Part shown: positions 37,413-46,453 of the stretch, in pieces
Layout of the letters: each line of letters starts with the position of its first letter
Position numbering within the stretch: the stretch's first letter is position 1
NCBI GenBank assembly: GCA_030431825.1
Contig: JAUIIJ010000009.1
Coordinates: 62,001-126,000, forward strand
Source: Alphaproteobacteria bacterium
Lineage (GTDB): Bacteria; Pseudomonadota; Alphaproteobacteria; Rhodobacterales; Rhodobacteraceae
Length of the DNA: 64,000 bases
Reading direction: 5' to 3'
The notes under the pieces: generated by a model
What the model was told of the DNA's origin: nothing
The model's input: the letters and a program-made list of their open reading frames with translations, nothing else
Databases searched by the model: none
Made by a program: the position numbers and the translations under genes

Positions 37413-37578
37413 TTCGTACAAATCCCCAAAGAATGATCCGCGCCGGACCCTCCCGCGACAAGCGCAGGGCAGGCCTTAGACTTTTTTCCGTTCAAGATCC
37501 AGTTTTCCGGGCATTACAGGCGGATTTTCGCGTATGAACCGCACCGATTTGGATCAATCGCTCATGCAATGATCAAAA

Positions 37579-40140
37579 TCAGGAACGTTTTCCCGATTTC
37601 GCGCCGGATATCTTGTCCGCGATCGCCAGCTGCGCGGCCGCCAGTCGTGCCACCGGAACACGGAACGGCGAGCAGGAAACGTAATCGAATCCCGCCGCCC
37701 GGCAGAAGTCGATGGATTCCGGGTTGCCACCGTGCTCGCCGCAGATCGACAGGGTAACGCCCGGATTGCTGAGCCTGCCGCGCTCCGCCCCCAGTTGCAC
37801 CAGCTCGCCGACACCCTCGGTATCCAGAACGTGAAACGGGTCTTCCGGAAAGACTTTCTGTTGCACGTAATCCGACATGAACCGACCGGCATCGTCGCGC
37901 GACAGGCCATAGGTCATCTGCGTCAGGTCATTTGTGCCAAAACTGAGAAACGACGTGTAGGGCGCGAATTCGGCCGCACGCAGGCAGGCGCGCGGGGTCT
38001 CGACCATGACGCCAAGCCGATAGTTGAACGTCTTGCCCTGCTCGGCCCGCACGGCAGCGGCCACCGCATCGACCCGCTTCTTGACCAGTTCGACCTCGCG
38101 CCGGGCAGAGACCAGCGGGATCATGATTTCCGGTACGACCGGCTCGCCATCCTCGCTCGCGCGCAATGTCGCCTCAAATATCGCGCGCGCCTGCATGTCG
38201 TAGATTTCCGGCACCGTCATCCCGAGGCGGACACCGCGCAGTCCGAGCATCGGATTGTATTCTTCCATCGCCTCGACCTGCCGCACCACGTCACTGACCG
38301 GCAGGTTCAGCGCCTCGGCCAGTTCCCGCTGCCCGGACTTGGTGTTGGGCAGGAATTCGTGCAGCGGCGGGTCGAACAGGCGGATGCAGACCGGCTTGCC
38401 TTCCATGATACGAAACAGCTGAATGAAATCGTCGCGCTGCATCGGCAACAGCCGTTCGAGCACCGCCGCGCGCCCGGCGGATGTCTGGGCAAAGATCATC
38501 TCTCGCATGACCGTCATGCGACCGGGATCGAAAAACATGTGCTCGGTACGGCACAGCCCGATACCCTGCGCATCGAAATTGCGCGCCGTCTGGGCGTCGG
38601 CGGGGCTGTCGGCATTGGCCCGGATGCCGATGTCGCGCGCCTCGTCGGCCCAGCCCATCAGCGTCTGGAACGCATCGTCCAGCGCCGCTTCGATCGTCGC
38701 CGGCTCACCGGCGAGAACCTGTCCGTTGCCGCCGTCGATGGTAATGATGTCGCCGGCGCGCAGCACCCGGCCATCGGGCGCGATGAGCTGCCGCTTGCCG
38801 GTGACGAAACGCAGGGTCGAGGCGCCGACGATACAGGGCAGGCCCAGTCCGCGCCCGATCACTGCGGCGTGGCTGGTGATGCCGCCGCGCTCGGTCAGCA
38901 CCCCGGCGGCGGCGTGCATGCCGCGAATATCCTCGGGCGAGGTCTCGCGGCGGATCAGGATACAGGCCTCGCCACGCGCGGCAGACGATTGCGCCTCGGC
39001 CGAGGTAAAGACGATACGCCCGGTCGCGGCGCCGGGACTGGCGGCAATACCCGTGGCCAGCACATCCCTCTTGGCATCAGGTGCGACCTGCCGGTGCAAC
39101 AGTTCCGTCACCGCGTGCGGGTCGATGCGCATCACCGCCTCTTGCGGCGTGATGATGCCGTCGCGGGCCAGTTGCACCGCGATCCTGACCGCCGCACGGC
39201 TGCTGCGCGACACCCGAACCCCATCGAGAATATGCACCTGGCCGTCGCCGATGACGAATTCGACCTGCATCTCTTCGCGCAGCTTGCGCCGCATCAGGGC
39301 CGCGTGTTCCTTGAGAGCGACATAAGCTTCCGGCGCGGCTTCGGCCAGCGACGGACCGCGCTCGTCCACCTCGAGATACAGCGCCTCGCTCCCGGCGCCG
39401 AGCGCATCGCGCCCCTGGCTCTGGCTCAGGTAGCGGCCGGTGATCTGCGGCTTGCCGGTTTCGCGATCCACCAGTTGCAGGACACCCGAGCCGCATTCGC
39501 CCTGCCCCACGCCGGGAATCATCTGCTGCACCACCAGGCCGAGCCCCGCATCCGCGGGCGCCCCCTTGGCCTGACGCAGCAGGCGCGCCGAAGTGCCCTC
39601 CCAGGCCCGTGCCATCGAGCGCAGCACCGCCGCCAGCTGATCCGCCGGATCCTGCGGGAAACGCTCTTCGGTTTCGGTCTCGTAGGCCAGCAGGGTTTCG
39701 CGCAGCCCCTGCGCCCCGTCGCTTGCAACCCCGTCGAACATGTCCGGATCGAGACGCGCGACGTGGAAGGAGTAGGATTGCACGAACCGCAGGTACAGCG
39801 CCGCCGCCGCATCCTCGCCCAGGCTCTTGCAAAGCTCGGCATAGCGCGCATCGTTCATCCCGACATTCAGCACCGCCCCCGGCCCGCCCCAGTCCGGGTC
39901 CTCCGAGGACGGGCGCACACAGAGCAGCGTGTCGGGTTCGAACTGCCCGACGATGGCGACGATGTCGGGCATTTCATCAGCCGCGATGCGATGCACCGCG
40001 TCAAAAGACAGCGCCACGGTGCGCGGCACCGGCATGTCAAGGCGCACCAGCCGCTGCAAGCACTTGGCGCGGCCACCGTGGGTCGATGCGGCCAGCGGCG
40101 CGTCGGGGGTGATCAGCGTGGTATGCGGGTTGTTCTGCAT
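37579..40140 (-). CDS. ppdK: Pyruvate, phosphate dikinase
   Basis: Interconverts pyruvate, ATP and phosphate with PEP, AMP and PPi. The 853-residue protein has an ATP-grasp N-terminal part (VRPSSEDPDWGGPG, GLGLVVQQM), the swivelling domain with its phospho-His in TERGGITSHAAVIGRGLGLP, and the C-terminal TIM barrel (GLCRTEHMFFDP, FLSFGTNDLTQ, SICGEHGG with the catalytic Cys). It is slightly shorter than the usual 880-890, with the N-terminal part the divergent portion. It lies downstream of glyS on the same strand, with 89 bp between. Confidence 0.93.
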   Translation of the reverse strand: MQNNPHTTLITPDAPLAASTHGGRAKCLQRLVRLDMPVPRTVALSFDAVHRIAADEMPDIVAIVGQFEPDTLLCVRPSSEDPDWGGPGAVLNVGMNDARYAELCKSLGEDAAAALYLRFVQSYSFHVARLDPDMFDGVASDGAQGLRETLLAYETETEERFPQDPADQLAAVLRSMARAWEGTSARLLRQAKGAPADAGLGLVVQQMIPGVGQGECGSGVLQLVDRETGKPQITGRYLSQSQGRDALGAGSEALYLEVDERGPSLAEAAPEAYVALKEHAALMRRKLREEMQVEFVIGDGQVHILDGVRVSRSSRAAVRIAVQLARDGIITPQEAVMRIDPHAVTELLHRQVAPDAKRDVLATGIAASPGAATGRIVFTSAEAQSSAARGEACILIRRETSPEDIRGMHAAAGVLTERGGITSHAAVIGRGLGLPCIVGASTLRFVTGKRQLIAPDGRVLRAGDIITIDGGNGQVLAGEPATIEAALDDAFQTLMGWADEARDIGIRANADSPADAQTARNFDAQGIGLCRTEHMFFDPGRMTVMREMIFAQTSAGRAAVLERLLPMQRDDFIQLFRIMEGKPVCIRLFDPPLHEFLPNTKSGQRELAEALNLPVSDVVRQVEAMEEYNPMLGLRGVRLGMTVPEIYDMQARAIFEATLRASEDGEPVVPEIMIPLVSARREVELVKKRVDAVAAAVRAEQGKTFNYRLGVMVETPRACLRAAEFAPYTSFLSFGTNDLTQMTYGLSRDDAGRFMSDYVQQKVFPEDPFHVLDTEGVGELVQLGAERGRLSNPGVTLSICGEHGGNPESIDFCRAAGFDYVSCSPFRVPVARLAAAQLAIADKISGAKSGKRS

Positions 40141-40229
40141 GGGTTTTCTGCACCGCCGCTCGTGAAATTCCTGCGCCGCAGCATAGGCGCAGGCGGCGGC
40201 GGCGCAAGAGAAAGCGTATGTGGGCGTCG

Positions 40230-42383
40230 CTAGCCCTCGACGCGGGTCAGATCGGCCACCGAACTGCAGGTGCTCCTGATCTGGCTCAGCAGGTTCAACC
40301 GGTTGCGGCGCACCGTCTGGTTGTCGGTGTTGACCTGCACATTCTCGAAAAACGCATCGATCGGCGCGCGCAGGTCTGCCATTGCGGCCATCGCGGCCGG
40401 GAAATCCTGCGCCGCGAGCGCCGGGTCGATGCTGGCCTTCGCGGCATCCAGCGCCGCGAAAAGCGCCCTTTCGCTGTCATCCTCGGCGAACTTGATATCC
40501 GCACCATAGGAATATTCGACCCCGTCCTTTTCCTCGGCCTGCGACAGGATGTTGTTGGCGCGCTTGAACCCCTGCAAAAGGTTCTCGCCATCCTCGGTCG
40601 CCAGCACGTCATTCAGCGCCCGCGCCCGTTTGACCAGAAGGTTCAGATCGTCATTGCCCTCCATCGCGATGCAGGCATCGATGATGTCGTGGCGAATGCC
40701 CTGATCGCGAAGATAGACCTTGAGTCGGTCGTGGATGAAGGCGAGCAGGTCCTGTGTTCGCGGGTCGACCTGCCGGCCATCAGGCAATTCGACAGGGGCT
40801 TGCGCGACGGCAACCGTCCCGTCGCTCGCTCGCGTCGCAGACGCATGTGCTTCCAGTACCGATTTCAGATGAGCTTCAATCAGATCAAGAAGGCCGAGTT
40901 CCAGGTCCTGTGTCAGAACCAGCCGCACCACACCCAATGCCGCCCGGCGCAGCGCGAACGGATCTTTCGACCCAGTAGGTTTCTCGTCAATCGCCCAGAA
41001 CCCCGTCAGCGTATCGAGCTTGTCGGCCAGCGCCACGGCGACCGAGAGCGGCGCGGTGGGAACGTCATCCGAGGGGCCGAGGGGCGAGTAATGATCCTGG
41101 GATACGGCCGCGATTTCGGACGGATGGCCGGCGGCCTCGATATAGTAGCGGCCCATCAGCCCCTGCAATTCGGGAAATTCATAGACCATCTCGCTCGACA
41201 GATCGGCCTTGGCCAGTTCTGCGGCGAGTCCCGCCTGATCCGCGTCGGCGCCGACCATCGGGGCCAGTTCGCGGGCCAGCGCGCTGATCCGGCGGATGCG
41301 CTCGCCCTGACTGCCTAGCTTGTTGTGGAAGGTCACGTTTTCCAATGCCTGCAACCAGATGCCCATGTCCGACCTGGCAATGCGCAGGTCATTGTCCCAG
41401 AAGAACTTGGCATCCGCCAGTCGCGCCGACAGCACCCTTTGGTTTCCCGCCAGGATGGTCGCGCCCTGATCGGCAGTTTCGCGGTTGGCCACGGTGATGA
41501 ACCGCTCGATCCGCCCCGATGCGGGGTTGCGCACGGAAAAGAACTTCTGGTGCTCGCGCATCGATGCCTGCAACACCTCGGGCGGCAGATCCAGGAATGC
41601 GTCATCGATCCGCCCCATCAGCGTCACCGGCCATTCGACCAGACCCGCCACTTCGGCCAGCAGCCCCTTGTCCTCGACCACCTCGAGACCGGCGGCAAAG
41701 GCGAGATTGGTGGCGTCGGCCCAGATGTGATCCGCCCGTTCCGCCGGGTTCAGCATCACATGCGCGCGCTTCAGCTTGGCCTCGTAATCCTCGAATGACG
41801 TGACCGGGAACCGTCCCGGCGCCATGAACCGATGCCCCTCGGTACTGTCGCCCGCCGTCAGCCCTTCCAGCGTCAACGGAACCGTGGCGGAGCCGTTTTC
41901 ATCGGTCAGGATGCACAGGATCGAATGCAACGGGCGCACCCATCGCAGGCTGCCGCTGCCCCAGCGCATCGATTTGGGCCAGGGAAAATTGCGAATGGTG
42001 GTTTCCAGCACCTCGGCGACGATCCCGGCGGCGGGGCGGCCCGGTTTTTCGATCACCGCGAAATAGACCGCGCCCTTGGGCGTGTCGCGCTGCTCCAGAT
42101 CTTCCGCCGTGAGACCCGCGCCACGCAGGAAACCCTGAATCGCCTTTTCGGGCGCGTCTACGCGGGGCCCCTTGCGCTCTTCCCGCCGGGCCGGCGAACC
42201 TGCCAGCATCCCCTCGATCGCGAGGGTCAGGCGGCGCGGGGTCGAAAAGGCCGCCGCACCCGCATAGGTCAGGCCGGCTTCGACCAGCCCGTCGGTTACC
42301 CGTTGCTTCAGGTCCTCGGCGGCGCGGGCCTGCATCCGCGCGGGAATCTCTTCGGAAAACAGTTCGATGAGCAGGTCTGGCAT
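40230..42383 (-). CDS. glyS: Glycine--tRNA ligase beta subunit
   Basis: The large subunit of the bacterial heterotetrameric GlyRS, binding tRNA and supporting the active alpha subunit. The 717-residue protein starts MPDLLIELFSEEIPARMQARAAEDL, the GlyS signature, and includes FDHRFMAPGRF-like HRFMAPGRFPVTSFEDYE and the HD-like mid domain and C-terminal DALR-type helices (LYSEVNTDNQTVRRNRL region at the end). It lies 131 bp downstream of the DUF6446 gene and shares its direction with glyQ. Confidence 0.97.
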   Translation of the reverse strand: MPDLLIELFSEEIPARMQARAAEDLKQRVTDGLVEAGLTYAGAAAFSTPRRLTLAIEGMLAGSPARREERKGPRVDAPEKAIQGFLRGAGLTAEDLEQRDTPKGAVYFAVIEKPGRPAAGIVAEVLETTIRNFPWPKSMRWGSGSLRWVRPLHSILCILTDENGSATVPLTLEGLTAGDSTEGHRFMAPGRFPVTSFEDYEAKLKRAHVMLNPAERADHIWADATNLAFAAGLEVVEDKGLLAEVAGLVEWPVTLMGRIDDAFLDLPPEVLQASMREHQKFFSVRNPASGRIERFITVANRETADQGATILAGNQRVLSARLADAKFFWDNDLRIARSDMGIWLQALENVTFHNKLGSQGERIRRISALARELAPMVGADADQAGLAAELAKADLSSEMVYEFPELQGLMGRYYIEAAGHPSEIAAVSQDHYSPLGPSDDVPTAPLSVAVALADKLDTLTGFWAIDEKPTGSKDPFALRRAALGVVRLVLTQDLELGLLDLIEAHLKSVLEAHASATRASDGTVAVAQAPVELPDGRQVDPRTQDLLAFIHDRLKVYLRDQGIRHDIIDACIAMEGNDDLNLLVKRARALNDVLATEDGENLLQGFKRANNILSQAEEKDGVEYSYGADIKFAEDDSERALFAALDAAKASIDPALAAQDFPAAMAAMADLRAPIDAFFENVQVNTDNQTVRRNRLNLLSQIRSTCSSVADLTRVEG

Positions 42384-42514
42384 GGTTGGTCCTCAGAAAT
42401 TCGGGATCATCTGGATGATCGGCGCGTTGGCAATATCAACGAACAAGGCGGATACAAAGGGCAGTGTGACAAAGGGATGGTCGATGGAATCTGGTCACGA
42501 CGGTCGCGTCCGGG

Positions 42515-43048
42515 TCAGTCCGTAGGCGGATCGAGCGGCGGACATTCCTCGCCGACGACGGTGCCGTCATAGGCCTTGGCTCCGCAATTGTTCAACTCGT
42601 TCCATGCAAAGCCGCGCCCCTCCGACGTGATCGCAACATAGCGGTCCACACCGTAGCGGACGTTCTTGCCACCCAGAAAGACCTGCGCATCTCCGGTTTC
42701 GATCTCGCTGGCGATATCTCGCGCATCGAAACACTCGAACCAGAATGGCGCATTGCGCGGGGTCGCATCGGCCACAGGGACATAGGACCCAGCCAGCGCC
42801 TCGGGGGTCGCGCTGGTGCTGAAACAGGCGCGGTAACGGATGGGCGAACTGTCGGCGTCAATTCCCTGAAACGCGTCATAGGGAATCGGTTCGGGCGCGT
42901 TGGTCGCATCCGAGACCAGAAGCACGTCCCGCCCCGGATCGGGTTCGACCGCATAGTAATACCCGTAGATCTGCAGGTAATAGAGCGACGCGCCCGCCAC
43001 GAGCGCAACAAGCAAAAGCAGCACGATGACGATTCGGCCCAGCGTCAT
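42515..43048 (-). CDS. DUF6446-type membrane-anchored protein
   Basis: A 177-residue protein with a single N-terminal membrane anchor (IVIVLLLLVALVAGASLYYLQ), then YGYYYAVEPDP, and a periplasmic domain with several cysteines (ACFST, ECFDA, NNCGAK, EECPPL). Rhodobacterales genomes carry such a gene between glyQ and glyS. Function is unknown. ATG 43048 is chosen because the membrane segment starts immediately; a start at 43096 would overlap glyQ by 11 bases. Confidence 0.85.
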   Translation of the reverse strand: MTLGRIVIVLLLLVALVAGASLYYLQIYGYYYAVEPDPGRDVLLVSDATNAPEPIPYDAFQGIDADSSPIRYRACFSTSATPEALAGSYVPVADATPRNAPFWFECFDARDIASEIETGDAQVFLGGKNVRYGVDRYVAITSEGRGFAWNELNNCGAKAYDGTVVGEECPPLDPPTD

Positions 43049-43085
43049 GGCGTCACCCGCCGGGCGCGGTTTCGGTCGGCGCGGT

Positions 43086-44015
43086 TCATGCGGCATATCC
43101 GCCGGCGGCGGTCTGAACGAAGGCATCGGCACATTGCTTGGCAAGCGCCCGCACCCGGCCGATATAGGCCTGCCGCTCGGTCACGGAAATCACGCCGCGC
43201 GCATCCAGCAGGTTGAAGATATGGCTGGCCTTGATGCACTGATCGTAGGCCGGGTGCGCCATGACGATCCGCTTGCCAGTCTTGGGGTCTTGCGCAGGCT
43301 GAGAGAGGATCGCGGCGCATTCCTTCTCGGCTTCCTCGAAATGACGCAGCAGCATCCCGGTATCGGCAGTGTCGAAGTTCCAGCGGGCGTATTCTTCCTC
43401 GGTCTGCCTGAACACATCGCCATAGCTCAGCGCGATCGGAGCATCCGGGTCGTTGAAGGGCATGTCCATCACGTGCTCGACGCCCAGCACATACATCGCG
43501 AGCCGCTCGAGCCCATAGGTCAATTCCCCCGAAACCGGCGCACAATCGTGGCCGCCGACCTGCTGAAAATAGGTGAACTGGCTCACTTCCATTCCATCGC
43601 ACCAGACCTCCCAGCCAAGCCCCCAGGCGCCCAGCGTCGGACTCTCCCAGTCGTCCTCGACAAACCGGATATCGTGCAGGTCCATGTCGATGCCGATCGC
43701 CGCCAGCGACCCGAGGTATAGCGCCTGCAAATCCGGCGGGCTGGGTTTGATCAGCACCTGATACTGATAGTAGTGCTGCAGGCGGTTGGGGTTTTCGCCA
43801 TAGCGCCCATCGGTGGGGCGGCGCGACGGCTGCACATAGGCGGCGGCCCAGTGCCGGTTGCCAAGCGCGCGCAACGTCGTCGCCGGATGGAACGTGCCCG
43901 CGCCGACCTCCATGTCATAGGGCTGCATGATCGCGCAGCCCTTGGACGCCCAGTAGGATTGAAGCCTCAGGATTATCTCCTGAAAGGAACGTGGGGCTGT
44001 GGTCTGGTCGGTCAT
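43086..44015 (-). CDS. glyQ: Glycine--tRNA ligase alpha subunit
   Basis: The catalytic subunit of GlyRS. The 309-residue protein contains the class II motifs [64 protein letters not shown] and [14 protein letters not shown]. It is the first gene of the leftward glyQ-DUF6446-glyS group and diverges from the trypsin-like gene across 200 bp. Confidence 0.97.
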   Translation of the reverse strand: MTDQTTAPRSFQEIILRLQSYWASKGCAIMQPYDMEVGAGTFHPATTLRALGNRHWAAAYVQPSRRPTDGRYGENPNRLQHYYQYQVLIKPSPPDLQALYLGSLAAIGIDMDLHDIRFVEDDWESPTLGAWGLGWEVWCDGMEVSQFTYFQQVGGHDCAPVSGELTYGLERLAMYVLGVEHVMDMPFNDPDAPIALSYGDVFRQTEEEYARWNFDTADTGMLLRHFEEAEKECAAILSQPAQDPKTGKRIVMAHPAYDQCIKASHIFNLLDARGVISVTERQAYIGRVRALAKQCADAFVQTAAGGYAA

Positions 44016-44215
44016 GCGGCGTGTCCCGTTGCGGTCCGGAGAATATCTGCCCCTGCCGCGGCGCGCATGGCCGGGCGAAGCGGGTTTTACCTATGCCTGT
44101 GGCACAGCGGGGTCAACGCCGCAAAGAGCGCAGGGTCCGGCACCGAAACCCGTGGCAATTGGCGAAAATTCCTGCTTAGGTGCCGAAAATTCAAACGGTT
44201 CGAGGCAAGTTTTAC

Positions 44216-45967
44216 ATGGTCAGGAAGTTTTTCGTGTCTTTGCTGGGTGCTGCACTGATGCTCGGCGGTGCGGTTTCGGCACAGCAGACGGACGAAGAGG
44301 CCGTCTGGGTCCAGATCGAGGCACACCCGAATTTGCAGGTTGCCCGCAACCGCGCCCAGGACTTTGCGGCACGGCTCGCGGATGTGAACGGATTTTCGCT
44401 GGGCGGGACGTGGTACGGCATCCTGCTGGGGCCCTACCTGCCCGAAGACGCCCAGCGGGTGCTTCAGGTCTATCGCGGTGATCGCCTGATTCCCTCGGAT
44501 TCCTTTATCGCCTATTCGCGCAACCTCGGGGCGCAATTCTGGCCCGAGGGTGCCAATGTGCTGAATCATGGCGTCGTCGCGGCACCCGTCGCGCAGGCCA
44601 CGCCACAGGCGGACGTGCCTGCCGTCCCCGCCACACCGGCGGACGAAACACCCGCAGAGGCAAGGCGCAGCGAACGCGCGCTGAGCGCGCAAGAGCGCCG
44701 GGACCTGCAGATCGCCCTGCGCGCCGCCGGGTTCTACAACTCGGTCATCGACGGCTCGTTCGGCCGTGGCACCCGCCAATCCATGTCCGACTGGCAGTTG
44801 AACAACGGGTTCGAGGTCACCGGGGTCCTGACAACCGCGCAACGCAAGACACTGATGGATCAGTATAACGAACCGCTGATCAGTGTCGGCATGGCAACCG
44901 TCAGAGATGCCCAGGCCGGGATCGAGATGGAGTTGCCCGCCGGCGTCGTCGAGTTCGATCGCTATGAGCCCCCCTTTGCCCATTACAAGACCAGCTCCGG
45001 TGATCTCGCGGCAAAGGTGATGCTGATCAGCCAGCCGGGAACACAATCGACGCTCTATGGCCTCTATGACATCATGCAGACGCTCGAAATCGTTCCTCTG
45101 GACGGTGCCCGCGAGCGCGGCAGGAACAGCTTTACGCTGGAAGGCCACGGCAAGACCTTTACCTCCTATACCGAAGCAAGCCTCGAAAATGGCGAGATCA
45201 AGGGCTTTACCCTGATCTGGCCTAACGGCGACGAAGCCCGCCGGCAACGGGTGCTGGACGCGATGAGAGACAGCTTCACCCGCCTCCCGGGCGTCCTCGA
45301 CCCTGCCGCCGGGGCAGACGCGTCACAGGATGTCGACCTGGTCGCCGGGCTGGAGGTGCGCAAACCGCGCCTGTCCCGGTCGGGCTTTTACGCCGATGCC
45401 AAAGGCACGGTGATCACCACCTCGGATGTGGCGGCGGGATGCACGCGGATCACGCTGGACGATGAATATCAGGCGGACCTGGTGACCAGTGACGAGCGGC
45501 TGGGAATCGCGATACTGCGCCCGCAGCAATCGCTGGCGCCGATGTCCGTGGCGCGTTTCCACGTGGGCGAGGGCCGGCTGCAATCGGAAATCGCGGTTGC
45601 CGGGTTCAGCTATGAGGGCAAACTGGGAGCGCCAACCATGACCTTTGGCACGTTGACGGACGTGAAAGGGCTGCGCGGCGAAACCGGATTGAGCCGGCTG
45701 GCGCTGAACGCGCTGCCCGGAGACGCGGGCGGCCCGGTGCTCGACGCAAGCGGCGGCGTTCTCGGGATGTTGCTGCCCGGCACCTCGGATGACGGCAAGC
45801 AGCTTCCCCCCGATGTGAACTTTGCCGCCGATGCAGACGCGATTCGCGGCATCATGCAGACCGCCGGCCTGAGCGCGGAGAACGATACGGAAGACGCCGA
45901 TCTCGCCCCGTCCGAAATAAGCCGCATCGCAACCGGAATGACCGTTCTGGTCAGCTGCTGGGACTAG
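44216..45967 (+). CDS. Secreted SPOR-like/peptidoglycan-binding protein with inactive trypsin-like domain
   Basis: A 583-residue exported protein: a signal peptide (to about AVSA at 22), a SPOR-like repeat region (WVQIEAHPNLQVARNRAQ, WYGILLGPY), a Pro/Ala linker, a peptidoglycan-binding helix bundle (DLQIALRAAGFYNSVIDG, FGRGTRQSM), then a trypsin-like beta-barrel. In the barrel the catalytic positions are D404 instead of His (ITTSDVAAGC), G430 instead of Asp (RLGIAILR) and A504 instead of Ser (GDAGGPVLD). It is therefore probably not a protease but a cell-wall binding or scaffold protein. GAGG before 44216 sets the start. Confidence 0.85.
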   Translation: MVRKFFVSLLGAALMLGGAVSAQQTDEEAVWVQIEAHPNLQVARNRAQDFAARLADVNGFSLGGTWYGILLGPYLPEDAQRVLQVYRGDRLIPSDSFIAYSRNLGAQFWPEGANVLNHGVVAAPVAQATPQADVPAVPATPADETPAEARRSERALSAQERRDLQIALRAAGFYNSVIDGSFGRGTRQSMSDWQLNNGFEVTGVLTTAQRKTLMDQYNEPLISVGMATVRDAQAGIEMELPAGVVEFDRYEPPFAHYKTSSGDLAAKVMLISQPGTQSTLYGLYDIMQTLEIVPLDGARERGRNSFTLEGHGKTFTSYTEASLENGEIKGFTLIWPNGDEARRQRVLDAMRDSFTRLPGVLDPAAGADASQDVDLVAGLEVRKPRLSRSGFYADAKGTVITTSDVAAGCTRITLDDEYQADLVTSDERLGIAILRPQQSLAPMSVARFHVGEGRLQSEIAVAGFSYEGKLGAPTMTFGTLTDVKGLRGETGLSRLALNALPGDAGGPVLDASGGVLGMLLPGTSDDGKQLPPDVNFAADADAIRGIMQTAGLSAENDTEDADLAPSEISRIATGMTVLVSCWD

Positions 45968-46056
45968 ATCTGCGCCAGATCTGCGCCGGGGGCGGCGTTT
46001 TTCTGGACTTGCGCAGTCACCTGTGTCGTCATGCACGGGATCAGGGAGAGACTCGG

Positions 46057-46431
46057 ATGCCACGATTGCGCCTGCTCGTCGCCTTGCCCGCGCTGCTGAT
46101 TGCAACGGCGTGTGCCAATAGCGGCGCCAATTACACGCCGGTCATCGACGGCCCCAGGGGGCCGACCTATGAGGCCGACCTCGCCGCATGCCAGCAACTC
46201 GCGGCCTCGGGCGGCGTTGTCGACGGGCGCGTTGCGGGGTCCACCGCGACCGGCGCGGGGATCGGCGCGGCGTCTGCCGTCATCTGGGATGGCAACAGCA
46301 GCAACCTCGGAGAAGCCGCCGCCGTGGGCGCAATTGCCGGGCTGGCATCCGGCGTCGCGCGACAGAACCGCAGCCGCGAGAACATCGTGAGAAACTGCAT
46401 GTCCGGACGCGGCTACCGGGTGCTGGGCTAG
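46057..46431 (+). CDS. Small glycine-zipper lipoprotein
   Basis: A 124-residue protein with a probable lipobox (ALLIATAC) for acylation at C20, followed by a mature domain with glycine zipper spacing (ATGAGIGAASAV, AAAVGAIAGLASGVA) and a C-terminal Cys-containing SRENIVRNCMSGRGYRVLG. The ending CMSGRGY is common in small glycine-zipper outer membrane lipoproteins of Rhodobacterales. GGGAGAG precedes the ATG. It is convergent with the thiamine enzyme gene. Confidence 0.8.
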   Translation: MPRLRLLVALPALLIATACANSGANYTPVIDGPRGPTYEADLAACQQLAASGGVVDGRVAGSTATGAGIGAASAVIWDGNSSNLGEAAAVGAIAGLASGVARQNRSRENIVRNCMSGRGYRVLG

Positions 46432-46453
46432 GCCCCAGCCGACAGCGGCGTTC

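Noticed and set aside
37732..40233. An 833-codon open frame on the plus strand across ppdK
   Set aside because: Fully antisense to ppdK, Arg/His/Gln/Gly-rich with no domain pattern; a shadow of GC-rich codon bias.
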